A stretch of 25,224 nucleotides of DNA from an uncultured Oscillospiraceae bacterium (GTDB lineage Bacteria; Bacillota; Clostridia; Oscillospirales; Oscillospiraceae): assembly GCA_900756495.1 (NCBI GenBank), contig CAAEKI010000260.1, forward strand, positions 1 to 25,224, given 5' to 3'. Below the pieces are notes generated by a model. It was given only the letters and a program-made list of their open reading frames with translations. It was not told where the DNA came from and did not search any database. The translations under genes were made by a program, and so were the position numbers. Shown piece by piece: positions 15,046 to 21,925 of this stretch (position 1 is the first letter of the stretch; each line of letters opens with the position of its first letter).

Positions 15046-15074
15046 TGCAGGGGCGGCGTTCCGCCGCCCCTGCA
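15046..15074. repeat. perfect 13-bp GC hairpin in the argG-argH gap
   Basis: The arms TGCAGGGGCGGCG and CGCCGCCCCTGCA surround TTC. Neither strand has a T tract after it. It resembles the dispersed 'GCAGGGGCGG...' palindromes I recall between genes in Oscillospiraceae genomes. Confidence 0.7.
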
Positions 15075-15150
15075 CAAAAACGGTCTCACTTTCACCCCAG
15101 GCATGCGGCACCACTGCCTGCAACACCTGAGAATCAGCGTTCTCCCCTAT

Positions 15151-16365
15151 TTAGAGCTTTCCCTGCTCCCGCAGTGCCTGAACCGTGTCGGGCAGGCCCC
15201 ACAGGTTGATGAAGCCTGTGGCGTCGTCCTGATTGTAGTCGCTCTCTTCGAAGGTCACCAGATTCTCAGAGTACAAGCTCTCAGGCGAGGTCACGCCGGC
15301 GGTGATGATATTGCCCTTGTAGAGCTTGAGCTTCACGGTACCGGTGACATGCTTCTGGGTCTCCGTGGCGAACGCCGTGAGCGCCTCCCGCAGCGGGGTA
15401 AACCACTTTCCATTATAGACCAGGTCCGCAAAGTCCACCGCCAGCTTGGATTTCATATGCTTGGTGTCCTTGTCGATGGTGATCATCTCCAGGACCTCAT
15501 GGGCCCGATAGAGAATCGCGCCGCCGGGCGTCTCATATACCCCCCGGTCCTTCATCCCCACCAGCCGGTTTTCTACGATATCCAGAAGGCCGATGCCGTT
15601 GTCGCCGCCCAGCTGGTTCAGCTTGCGGATCACGTCGGAGGGCTTCAGCTTCTCTCCGTCCACCGCCACCGGCACGCCCTTCACAAAGTCAATGGTCACA
15701 TAGGTAGGCTTGTCGGGCGCCTGGAAGGGAGAGACGCTCATCTCCAGGAAGCCGGGCTTGTCGTACTGGGGCTCGCTGGCCGGATCCTCCAGATCCAAGC
15801 CCTCATGGCTGAGATGCCAGAGGTTCTTATCCTTGGAGTAGTTGGTTTTCCGGGAAATCTTCAGGGGGATATCCCGCTCTTCGGCATAGGCAATCTCCTC
15901 CTCGCGGGACTTGATGTCCCACTCGCGCCAGGGGGCGATGATTTTCATCTCAGGGGCAAAGCGCTTGATGGCCAGTTCAAAGCGGACCTGATCGTTGCCC
16001 TTGCCGGTGGCGCCGTGGGCAATAGCGTCCGCCCCCTCGGCCTTGGCGATCTCCACCAGCCGCTTCGCAATAATCGGACGGGCAAATGCAGTTCCCAGCA
16101 GGTAGTCCTCATATTTTGCGCCCATCTGCATGGAGGGGATAATGACATCGTCCACCATCTCATCCACCAGATCCTCGATGTACAGCTTGGAGGCTCCGGT
16201 CTTGATGGCCTTCTCCTCCAGCCCGTCCAGCTCGTCTCCCTGCCCAACATCGGCGGAAACCGCGATGACCTCCGGGTTATTGTAATGCTCTTTCAGCCAG
16301 GGAATGATGATGGACGTATCCAGACCGCCGGAGTAGGCGAGCACTACTTTTTTTATCTCAGACAT
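15151..16365 (-). CDS. argG: argininosuccinate synthase
   Basis: This 404-residue enzyme joins citrulline and aspartate using ATP. The PP-loop AYSGGLDTS is at residues 10-18, and [13 protein letters not shown], the [17 protein letters not shown] segment and [20 protein letters not shown] are typical. I start at ATG 16365 ([14 protein letters not shown]), eight bases after GGAGG; an upstream in-frame reading from 16494 would pass through the promoter and palindrome. It is the first gene of the arginine cluster and the only one with a clear promoter in front. Confidence 0.97.
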   Translation of the reverse strand: MSEIKKVVLAYSGGLDTSIIIPWLKEHYNNPEVIAVSADVGQGDELDGLEEKAIKTGASKLYIEDLVDEMVDDVIIPSMQMGAKYEDYLLGTAFARPIIAKRLVEIAKAEGADAIAHGATGKGNDQVRFELAIKRFAPEMKIIAPWREWDIKSREEEIAYAEERDIPLKISRKTNYSKDKNLWHLSHEGLDLEDPASEPQYDKPGFLEMSVSPFQAPDKPTYVTIDFVKGVPVAVDGEKLKPSDVIRKLNQLGGDNGIGLLDIVENRLVGMKDRGVYETPGGAILYRAHEVLEMITIDKDTKHMKSKLAVDFADLVYNGKWFTPLREALTAFATETQKHVTGTVKLKLYKGNIITAGVTSPESLYSENLVTFEESDYNQDDATGFINLWGLPDTVQALREQGKL

Positions 16366-16397
16366 GGAAAAAACCTCCGTTTGTTTTTGTTGGACAT

Positions 16398-16426
16398 AGT
16401 GTACCACGGCAGCGGGAAAAAAGCAA
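16398..16426 (-). promoter_or_regulatory. promoter of argG and probably the whole arginine cluster
   Basis: The minus strand has TTGCTT (16426-16421), a 17-base spacer and TACACT (16403-16398) with an upstream TGG giving an extended -10. The -35 is weak, as expected for a regulated promoter. Confidence 0.55.
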
Positions 16427-16460
16427 GGGTGCAATTCGCATAAATATGCGAATTGCACCC
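16427..16460. promoter_or_regulatory. perfect 34-bp palindrome: ArgR-type site and/or lgt terminator
   Basis: Two 16-base arms (GGGTGCAATTCGCATA and its complement) flank AA. The core CGCATAAATATGCG resembles ARG boxes bound by ArgR/AhrC. On the minus strand the hairpin is followed by TTGCTTTTTT, which is also the shape of a Rho-independent terminator for the upstream lgt gene. It abuts the -35 of argG. Confidence 0.6.
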
Positions 16461-16489
16461 GATATTTCTGGTTTGATATGCTGACGATA

Positions 16490-16502
16490 TGCATAATATT
16501 CG
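16490..16502. promoter_or_regulatory. second ARG-box-like site
   Basis: TGCAT-AAT-ATTCG is an imperfect palindrome in an AT-rich stretch, centred about 52 bases from the main palindrome. ArgR hexamers often use paired or distant boxes. Weak evidence on its own. Confidence 0.3.
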
Positions 16503-16560
16503 TTTTTATTTGTATATTAATTGATATATTCCATCTCCGCGCAGCAGGCGTCCGCCATAC

Positions 16561-17352
16561 CTATGGCGGGCATGATTTCCCGCGCCGGCCTTTCTCAAAA
16601 AGCAGCCAGCTCAGGGCGGCGGCCAGAGCGGCCAGGCTGATCCACTGCGACAGGGACATCGGGCCCAAAATCCCCCGCGCGGCATCCCCGCGGAGGAACT
16701 CCAGCACAAAGCGCACCGGAGCGTAGCACAGGACGTAAGCCGTCAGAATCCGCGGCCCGGAAACCGGGCGGGCCGTATACCACAGCAGGAAGCAGAAAAT
16801 CACCAGCTCCGCTCCACATTCCCACAGCTGCACGGGAAAAAGCGGCACTCCGTTAGGCGCGGCAGCTGATTGGGTAAATGCGATCCCAAGAGGCGCAGGC
16901 GCCTCCACGCCATAGCAGCATCCGGCACAGAAGCAGCCTACCCGGCCCATTGCATGGACCAGTGGAAGAGCCGGAATCAGTACAGGAAAAAAGCCGGTCA
17001 GGCGCAGGTGAAAGTAGCGGGCCGCTCCCCAGGCGCCCAGTATACCGCCCAAAAAGCCGCCGTAAAAGACCATACCGCCTGAAATATACCGGGCGGCAAA
17101 AAGGGCTGTATCCTCCCAGAGCAAAGGGAGATCCGCCAGCAGCTCAGGCAGGACGGTCAGCAGATAGAGCGCCTTAGCCCCAATGATCGCCCCTATCGCT
17201 CCAAAAGCAAACAGATAGGCGCAGTCATCCCGGGACCGGCCAAACATACGGCAGCGCAGCAGGGAGATTCCCAGTCCCAGCACCGCCCCCAGAGCTGCAA
17301 AGAGTCCATAAGTGGGCAATACCCGTCCCAGCAGCGTTACAGTGGGCAGCAT
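16561..17352 (-). CDS. lgt: Lgt-like prolipoprotein diacylglyceryl transferase family protein
   Basis: This 263-residue protein has about seven hydrophobic helices. The start (LPTVTLLGRVLPTYGLFAALG) is the Lgt type. Lgt moves a diacylglyceryl group from phosphatidylglycerol to the cysteine of lipoprotein precursors in the membrane. The signature here is HAMGRVGCFCAGCCYG instead of the textbook HAx-GRxGNFxNxE, so the Arg and Gly are kept but the Asn and Glu are replaced by a Cys-rich stretch. Such variants occur in Clostridia. The first of two adjacent ATGs (17355) is too close to GGAGG, so I use 17352. Classical activity is likely but not certain. Confidence 0.75.
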   Translation of the reverse strand: MLPTVTLLGRVLPTYGLFAALGAVLGLGISLLRCRMFGRSRDDCAYLFAFGAIGAIIGAKALYLLTVLPELLADLPLLWEDTALFAARYISGGMVFYGGFLGGILGAWGAARYFHLRLTGFFPVLIPALPLVHAMGRVGCFCAGCCYGVEAPAPLGIAFTQSAAAPNGVPLFPVQLWECGAELVIFCFLLWYTARPVSGPRILTAYVLCYAPVRFVLEFLRGDAARGILGPMSLSQWISLAALAAALSWLLFEKGRRGKSCPP

Positions 17353-17381
17353 CATGCCCTCCTTTCCCCGTGCAGGCACAA

Positions 17382-17415
17382 GAATGCGGCACCGCCCCCA
17401 GGCCATGCCGCATTC
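17382..17415 (-). terminator. hairpin between the 17439 gene and lgt
   Basis: A perfect 9-bp stem (GAATGCGGC at 17382-17390 with GCCGCATTC at 17407-17415) has a 16-base loop. On the minus strand it is followed only by TTGTG, so it would be a weak terminator or attenuator. Confidence 0.4.
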
Positions 17416-17438
17416 CCTGTGTCCAAGAAACTGTTGCT

Positions 17439-17726
17439 TTAGTAGAGCATTCCAGCGCCCACCAGCACGCCTGCCAGCGCCACACAGGCCACCAGGACAA
17501 TGGCGCCTACAATCACGCCAATCAGAGAGAGCACAAAACCGGCTGTACGAGTACCGCCGGTATAGCCTTCCCGCTTGGCCTTAGAGGCCATCACCAGGCC
17601 AATAATCCCCAAAATCAGGGAGATAATTGTGGTATACCCGAAAAACCAGCACACTACGGCAATAATACCGCACACCAAGCTGCCGGTAGCCGCACCCTGA
17701 CCGGGCAGCTTTCCATTCTCGTTCAT
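17439..17726 (-). CDS. small DUF4190-like membrane protein, paralogue 1
   Basis: This 95-residue protein has a short polar N-terminus and three hydrophobic segments (about residues 15-32, 33-47 and 63-92). Between them is the cytoplasmic-type linker SKAKREGYTGGTRTAGFVLS. That linker and the alternating GIIGLV pattern suit the DUF4190-like group of small integral membrane proteins, whose role is unknown. AGAAGGAG precedes the ATG, and the gene has its own TTGACG-N17-TATCAT promoter. Two paralogues follow upstream in the same orientation. Confidence 0.75.
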   Translation of the reverse strand: MNENGKLPGQGAATGSLVCGIIAVVCWFFGYTTIISLILGIIGLVMASKAKREGYTGGTRTAGFVLSLIGVIVGAIVLVACVALAGVLVGAGMLY

Positions 17727-17809
17727 CCTCTGTCAACTCCTTCTCTTAAATCTCCGGAGCAGTTGTGTCCCCACGATGACAAGACAGGACAATTTCTGCG
17801 CCTTACTTC

Positions 17810-17838
17810 ATGATACTACGGCACAGAAAGAGCGTCAA
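17810..17838 (-). promoter_or_regulatory. promoter of paralogue 1
   Basis: The minus strand has TTGACG (17838-17833), a 17-base spacer and TATCAT (17815-17810). The 5' leader is about 80 bases long. Confidence 0.7.
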
Positions 17839-17864
17839 GAATTTATTTCCCTGTTGGAAATATT

Positions 17865-18179
17865 TTAGAGAAGGCTCAAAATTCCTACGGTACCCACGCA
17901 GGCAACGCAGGCCACCAGCATCACGGCGCCCAGGAGCACAGTGGCAAGAGAGAGTGCGAAACCTACCGTTCGGTTGGTACCCTCATATCCCTCATTTTTG
18001 GCCTTGCTGGCATAGATCAGGCCAATGATTCCCAACACCATGCCTACCAGGCCGTTCACCGCCAGGGCGCACACCAGCCCCACGATGCCCAGTACCATAG
18101 AGATGGTCGCAGCACTCTGTCCAGGCTGCTCCCCGTTTGGCGAATTGCCATTGTAGTTGTAGTTCCCGTCCACCGGCAC
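17865..18179 (-). CDS. small DUF4190-like membrane protein, paralogue 2
   Basis: This protein of about 104 residues has an Asn/Gly-rich polar N-terminus (GNYNYNGNSPNGEQPGQ), two adjacent hydrophobic segments, the linker SKAKNEGYEGTNRTVGFALS and a long hydrophobic C-terminus. It is clearly paralogous to the 17439 gene across the linker and last helix (VLLGAVMLVACVAC against VIVGAIVLVACVAL). The start is a GTG at 18179, behind AAAGGGG; a second GTG at 18173 is possible. It has its own strong promoter and a leader with hairpins. Function unknown. Confidence 0.75.
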   Translation of the reverse strand: MPVDGNYNYNGNSPNGEQPGQSAATISMVLGIVGLVCALAVNGLVGMVLGIIGLIYASKAKNEGYEGTNRTVGFALSLATVLLGAVMLVACVACVGTVGILSLL

Positions 18180-18239
18180 CCAGCCCCTTTCGTACCTCGT
18201 ACGGGCTGCATCATGCAGTACCCAGCAGCCCTTTTCATC

Positions 18240-18268
18240 ATTATACGACAGGGTTCGCCGTCCGTCAA
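18240..18268 (-). promoter_or_regulatory. promoter of paralogue 2
   Basis: The minus strand has TTGACG (18268-18263), a 17-base spacer and a perfect TATAAT (18245-18240). Confidence 0.8.
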
Positions 18269-18276
18269 CCGGGTCT

Positions 18277-18582
18277 CTATCTGCCGCCCAGACCGGCGGC
18301 CAGGATCAGAACGGCGCCTGCTGCGACTGCGATCAGCGAAATGGCGAAGCTTACCATCGGGGCCTTTCTGCTATAACCTGCGCGTTTGGCCAAATAGGAC
18401 AGCAGCATACCGGCAATCCCCAGCAGAATTCCCACCGGAGCGCTGACAAAGATAGCGCAGAGCAGCCCGAAAACGCTCAGCGTCTGGGCGCCGCGCATCG
18501 CTCCCCAGCCCGGCTTCCAGACCTCTTCTTCATCGTCGGGTCTCCAGTTGCCAGGCGGGATATTCCCCATGTTCCAGTTCAT
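18277..18582 (-). CDS. small DUF4190-like membrane protein, paralogue 3
   Basis: This 101-residue protein has an acidic, Trp-rich N-terminus (MNWNMGNIPPGNWRPDDEEE), hydrophobic segments at about 39-66 and 79-98, and the linker SYLAKRAGYSRKAPMVSFAIS matching the position of SKAK-x-EGY in the other two. It is more diverged than they are. The ATG at 18582 follows GAGGAGCGG. It lies about 100 bases after the zinc-ribbon gene with no convincing promoter between, so it may be read through from 20690. Function unknown. Confidence 0.72.
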   Translation of the reverse strand: MNWNMGNIPPGNWRPDDEEEVWKPGWGAMRGAQTLSVFGLLCAIFVSAPVGILLGIAGMLLSYLAKRAGYSRKAPMVSFAISLIAVAAGAVLILAAGLGGR

Positions 18583-18681
18583 ACGTCTCCGCTCCTCTCG
18601 AGCCGGCAGGACCAATGAAACACCTTCTGTATCAGGGATACCTTGCCTGTGTCCGCAGTGTCAGGAAGATGTCTGGCTTTT

Positions 18682-19386
18682 TTACATATGAAACCTTCTC
18701 CGGGCCTCCTCGCGGAGCGAGGGCACCCGCCGGACGATGAGCAGAGGGATGATAAGCGCCACACAGACCGTGAGTACAATCAGAGACCAGTCCGGATTCC
18801 ACGTACTGTAGAGCCATCGATCCACAAAAAGCTCGGCAAAGACAGCCACTACTCCAGCCGCACCGATACAAATGGTGATGCCTGAGAGAATCGAGCGCTT
18901 CCCGTGCTGGAGAACCAGTCCAAGGAAAAGGACCACAGCCCCGCCGGTCAGTATAATGGGCAGAGCCAGCCCCATAAACCAGGGTTCTCCATTCAGATCC
19001 AGAGAGATGAGATAGACATACAGCGCCACGGCCACCACGTCAAATACCAGCCGGAGCAGCAGGTGAAGTCCACGCATCAGCAGCGGGGGTACCAGCCAGA
19101 TCCAGACCATAATGGCGGCGCCGATGACATACAGGGACCATCCCCGTTCCGGCTGCAAAAAGAGATTCAAAATACCGCAGCACACCGCCACAGAGGCCAG
19201 CATGGCTGAGAGCAGGATGGCCAGCTCCCAGCGGGAAACGGGGGCCACCTCCTTGCGCTGCGTGGGAAATGGCGGCGGAGAGGCGGTATCGACCGGCTGG
19301 CGGGGATTCATCACCGGGGTCTGACACAGGGGGCAGGCGCGGGCTGTGGCATCCAGCTCCACACCGCAGTTGACACAATAGGACAT
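18682..19386 (-). CDS. zinc-ribbon integral membrane protein (DUF6320-like)
   Basis: This 234-residue protein opens with a zinc ribbon, CVNC then CPLC (Cys4, Cys7, Cys18, Cys21), followed by a Pro-rich linker and about six hydrophobic helices from residue 50 to 218, ending in a basic tail (RRRFHM). This layout and the N-terminus match DUF6320 proteins, which I recall next to condensation-type acyltransferases in Clostridia. Role unknown; a scaffold or sensor for the acyltransferase is a guess. It starts 11 bases after the acyltransferase stop with AAGGAGG, so the two share a transcript. Confidence 0.8.
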   Translation of the reverse strand: MSYCVNCGVELDATARACPLCQTPVMNPRQPVDTASPPPFPTQRKEVAPVSRWELAILLSAMLASVAVCCGILNLFLQPERGWSLYVIGAAIMVWIWLVPPLLMRGLHLLLRLVFDVVAVALYVYLISLDLNGEPWFMGLALPIILTGGAVVLFLGLVLQHGKRSILSGITICIGAAGVVAVFAELFVDRWLYSTWNPDWSLIVLTVCVALIIPLLIVRRVPSLREEARRRFHM

Positions 19387-19397
19387 GGCGTACCTCC

Positions 19398-20690
19398 TTA
19401 CTGGTACTGGCGGTTGCTCTCGACTTTGACAGGAAGGCCTTCCTTCACCAAAAAGCGGAAAAATTCCCGCTCGGTATCGGTCTCCTGCAAAGTGCCGGCA
19501 AAGGCGATGGACATGGTGTTTTGGTAGCTCATGGAGGCGCAGTGCACTCTTGGCTTGGTGGCCTGGCCCAGAATAATCTCCATACGGCGAATATGGGGTA
19601 CCATCTGATCCGGCACCTGAAAGGCGCCCGGATTGGTATAGGTCCCCGAATAGGGCCTGACTCCCGTAGACTTGTAGGCAAAGGACACCCCAGGATTTTT
19701 AAAGACACTTGGAATCATGGTGATCAGCTTGTTGGACTGATATCTCACATTCCCGGTAAAAACGGCTCTTAAACGCTGACGGTTGATATTCAGCCGCAGG
19801 TAATGGTGGACCTGGCTCACAATTTCCGAAAAGGTATATTCTCCCAGAGAGGGATCGATAGAAGGGCGGACCGTGAGTATAAAATTGCGCACTGTCTCCG
19901 ACGGAAACCATGACCGCAGATTGATGGGAATGGCCACGGCTACCGGCTTCTCGTGCCTCGGATTCTCCCGGTGCTGTTTGTCAGCGACAACCTTGAGAAA
20001 GACTGCCGTGAGATACTCCGTAATCGACGCCCCATAGGATTTGGCCTTCTCCTTCAGCTGGTCCACCGGAATAAAGCCAATGGTGACGTTCAGCGTATAA
20101 AAGGGCTCCGCCGTCCCAGTGTTCTGATAGGCCGACTTTTCCCGCCCGGAACGCAGAACCTTTTTGCCCGCATACCGGGCGTAGGCGTCCTCCAGCTCCT
20201 CTGGCCTTGGGGGCTCGTCCACATTCAGAACACCGCCTGTATTGGGGATGTCATGTCCCAATTCCCTCAGGTAGACCGCCAGCAGAGTCTTAAAAAAGGT
20301 CAGCGTTCCCGCCCCATCGGAGACGGCGTGAAAGACTTCCAGGGAAATTCGGTGCTCATAATAGAAAAAGCGGATGAGCCAGCCGTCGTCCTCCTTAAAG
20401 CGAACCGGTTGACAGGGGTTGGACATGTCCTCCTTCACAAAAGGCCCCGGCGCATCGTTAAACTCCAGGTAATTCCAAAAATACCCTCTTTTCATATGAA
20501 CCCGGAAGGTGGGGAAACGGGGCACTGTGCGGTCTACCGCCCGCTGAAGGGCAGCGGGATCCACCGGCTCTGTCATGACTGCGGAGAATCGATAGATGGC
20601 GGAGTACTTTTCCTTTTGAATGGCATTATATAAAACGCCCGCGTTATCCAGTTTATACCAATCCTTGCGTACGTTCCTGTCTCCGGCCAT
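19398..20690 (-). CDS. condensation-type acyltransferase (alcohol O-acetyltransferase-like)
   Basis: This 430-residue protein of the CoA-dependent acyltransferase / condensation superfamily has the catalytic motif FHAVSDGAG with His121, Asp125 and Gly126; the first His of the canonical HHxxxDG is Phe here. The N-terminal half (RAVDRTVPRFPTFRVHM) and C-terminal half (SITEYLTAVFLKVVAD, VAIPINLRSWFP) form the expected two-lobed fold. No carrier protein or adenylation domain lies nearby, so it more likely esterifies an alcohol or lipid with an acyl-CoA than makes a peptide. Substrates are unknown. The ATG follows AAAGGTGG. It leads the zinc-ribbon gene and is divergent from an esterase. Confidence 0.82.
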   Translation of the reverse strand: MAGDRNVRKDWYKLDNAGVLYNAIQKEKYSAIYRFSAVMTEPVDPAALQRAVDRTVPRFPTFRVHMKRGYFWNYLEFNDAPGPFVKEDMSNPCQPVRFKEDDGWLIRFFYYEHRISLEVFHAVSDGAGTLTFFKTLLAVYLRELGHDIPNTGGVLNVDEPPRPEELEDAYARYAGKKVLRSGREKSAYQNTGTAEPFYTLNVTIGFIPVDQLKEKAKSYGASITEYLTAVFLKVVADKQHRENPRHEKPVAVAIPINLRSWFPSETVRNFILTVRPSIDPSLGEYTFSEIVSQVHHYLRLNINRQRLRAVFTGNVRYQSNKLITMIPSVFKNPGVSFAYKSTGVRPYSGTYTNPGAFQVPDQMVPHIRRMEIILGQATKPRVHCASMSYQNTMSIAFAGTLQETDTEREFFRFLVKEGLPVKVESNRQYQ

Positions 20691-20735
20691 TTCCCTGCCA
20701 CCTTTCGCCTGCCTCTGCCGTCTGTTGGTTTACTT

Positions 20736-20764
20736 ATCATACCACCTTCCGCACCGCAAGACAA
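20736..20764 (-). promoter_or_regulatory. promoter of the acyltransferase / zinc-ribbon operon
   Basis: The minus strand has TTGTCT (20764-20759), a 17-base spacer and TATGAT (20741-20736) with an extended TGG. Confidence 0.7.
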
Positions 20765-20899
20765 GGGGAAGGGTGACGGCTGCGGCCGCATCGGCTGACA
20801 GATACACGCCGTCCCCTCCCAAGACAGCACGGGGCTGCCGTACGGCAAGGCAACTGCCGCGCATCATCTTTTTTACTTTTCTTTGCCGGCGCTGCGTGT

Positions 20900-20905
20900 T
20901 ATAAT
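20900..20905 (+). promoter_or_regulatory. -10 of the esterase-galE operon
   Basis: A perfect TATAAT with the extended element TGT in front lies 29 bases before the ATG. The -35 is T-rich but not consensus. Confidence 0.6.
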
Positions 20906-20934
20906 CCAGTTATTCATAAAAGGAGGCCTCCCAT

Positions 20935-21903
20935 ATGGAAGAGCAGACCCCGAGACGCATGAAGCTGACACGCCCCACACTGGAACAGCGCGAGGCCGCC
21001 GAAAAGCATCGTTTGGCCCCCATGATGCGGGCCCTGAAGGCCATTCACACCGCCGCCTCCCCCCAGACCATGGCGCCCGAGGATTTGGAGCATCAGCGCA
21101 AGGGTCAGGAGCTGCTGGGCAGACTGGCTGCCCCCATGGCGGGCATGAGCTGGGAGCCCTTTGAGATCGGCCCCATGAACGCCGCCTGGGTCCGTCCTAC
21201 CAGAGGCTATGATCGCCGCCGGGCCATTCTGTACTGCCATGGCGGAGGGTATACCAGCGGGAATCTGGGCTACTCCCGGATCCTGGCCTCAAAACTGGCT
21301 CATGTAACCGGCTATCCTGTGCTGGCCTTCGAATACCGTCTTGCCCCTGAACACCCCTTCCCCGCCGCCCCTCAGGATGCCATGCGGGCATGGGACTATC
21401 TGATGCATCTGGGATTTGGGGCCCGGGATGTGACCGTGGCGGGAGATTCGGCGGGAGGCAACCTGGCTCTGGTTCTCACGCACCAGCTCAAAGCCGCCGG
21501 CCGGCGGCTCCCCGCCCGCCTGATCCTCTTCTCCCCCTGGACCGATATGACGGCCAGCGGGAAATCCTATCGGGAAAAAGCCGCGCTGGATCCCATGCTC
21601 ACGTTGGACTATATCAAGGCTGTCCGCGGCGTATACGCCCTGGACAACGATCTGTCCTCTCCCCTGCTCTCTCCCCTGTTTGGCAGCTTTGAATTTTTCC
21701 CACCCACGCTGATCCAGGTGGGAAGCAGCGAGATTCTTTTGTCCGACTCCATCCGCTTGCGGGACCGCATGCTCCAGGCCGGAGTCTCCTGTAAACTGGA
21801 GGTCTGGGCGGAGATGTGGCATGTATTCCAGATGTTTCCCATGAAGCGGGCCACCGAGGCTATGGAGAGTGTCGGACGGTTTCTGCTGGAGCAGATCTAT
21901 TAA
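20935..21903 (+). CDS. alpha/beta hydrolase, hormone-sensitive lipase family esterase
   Basis: This 322-residue enzyme of the HSL (family IV) esterases has the oxyanion motif HGGGYTSGN near residue 102, the adjacent YRLAPEHPFPAA, and the nucleophile elbow GDSAGGNLAL near residue 168. The expected acid is in the QVGSSEILLSDS region, and the catalytic His lies in EMWHVFQMF near residue 302. Such enzymes cut short- to medium-chain esters in the cytoplasm. It is divergent from the acyltransferase across 244 bases, which suggests opposing make-and-break roles on one ester. AAGGAGG fixes the start. galE follows after 22 bases. Confidence 0.9.
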   Translation: MEEQTPRRMKLTRPTLEQREAAEKHRLAPMMRALKAIHTAASPQTMAPEDLEHQRKGQELLGRLAAPMAGMSWEPFEIGPMNAAWVRPTRGYDRRRAILYCHGGGYTSGNLGYSRILASKLAHVTGYPVLAFEYRLAPEHPFPAAPQDAMRAWDYLMHLGFGARDVTVAGDSAGGNLALVLTHQLKAAGRRLPARLILFSPWTDMTASGKSYREKAALDPMLTLDYIKAVRGVYALDNDLSSPLLSPLFGSFEFFPPTLIQVGSSEILLSDSIRLRDRMLQAGVSCKLEVWAEMWHVFQMFPMKRATEAMESVGRFLLEQIY

Positions 21904-21925
21904 CAGTTGAACGGAGGTTTTTTCC

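Noticed and set aside
15103..16443. 446-codon open frame on the plus strand
   Set aside because: It is antisense to argG and shows low-complexity Leu/Gly/His/Val composition typical of a shadow frame.
16427..16460. CRISPR repeat or attachment site
   Set aside because: The palindrome occurs once in the window with no spacing pattern and no integrase nearby; operator or terminator fits better.
19398..20690. Nonribosomal peptide synthetase or natural-product cluster
   Set aside because: Only a stand-alone condensation-type fold is present. There are no adenylation, carrier or thioesterase domains around it.
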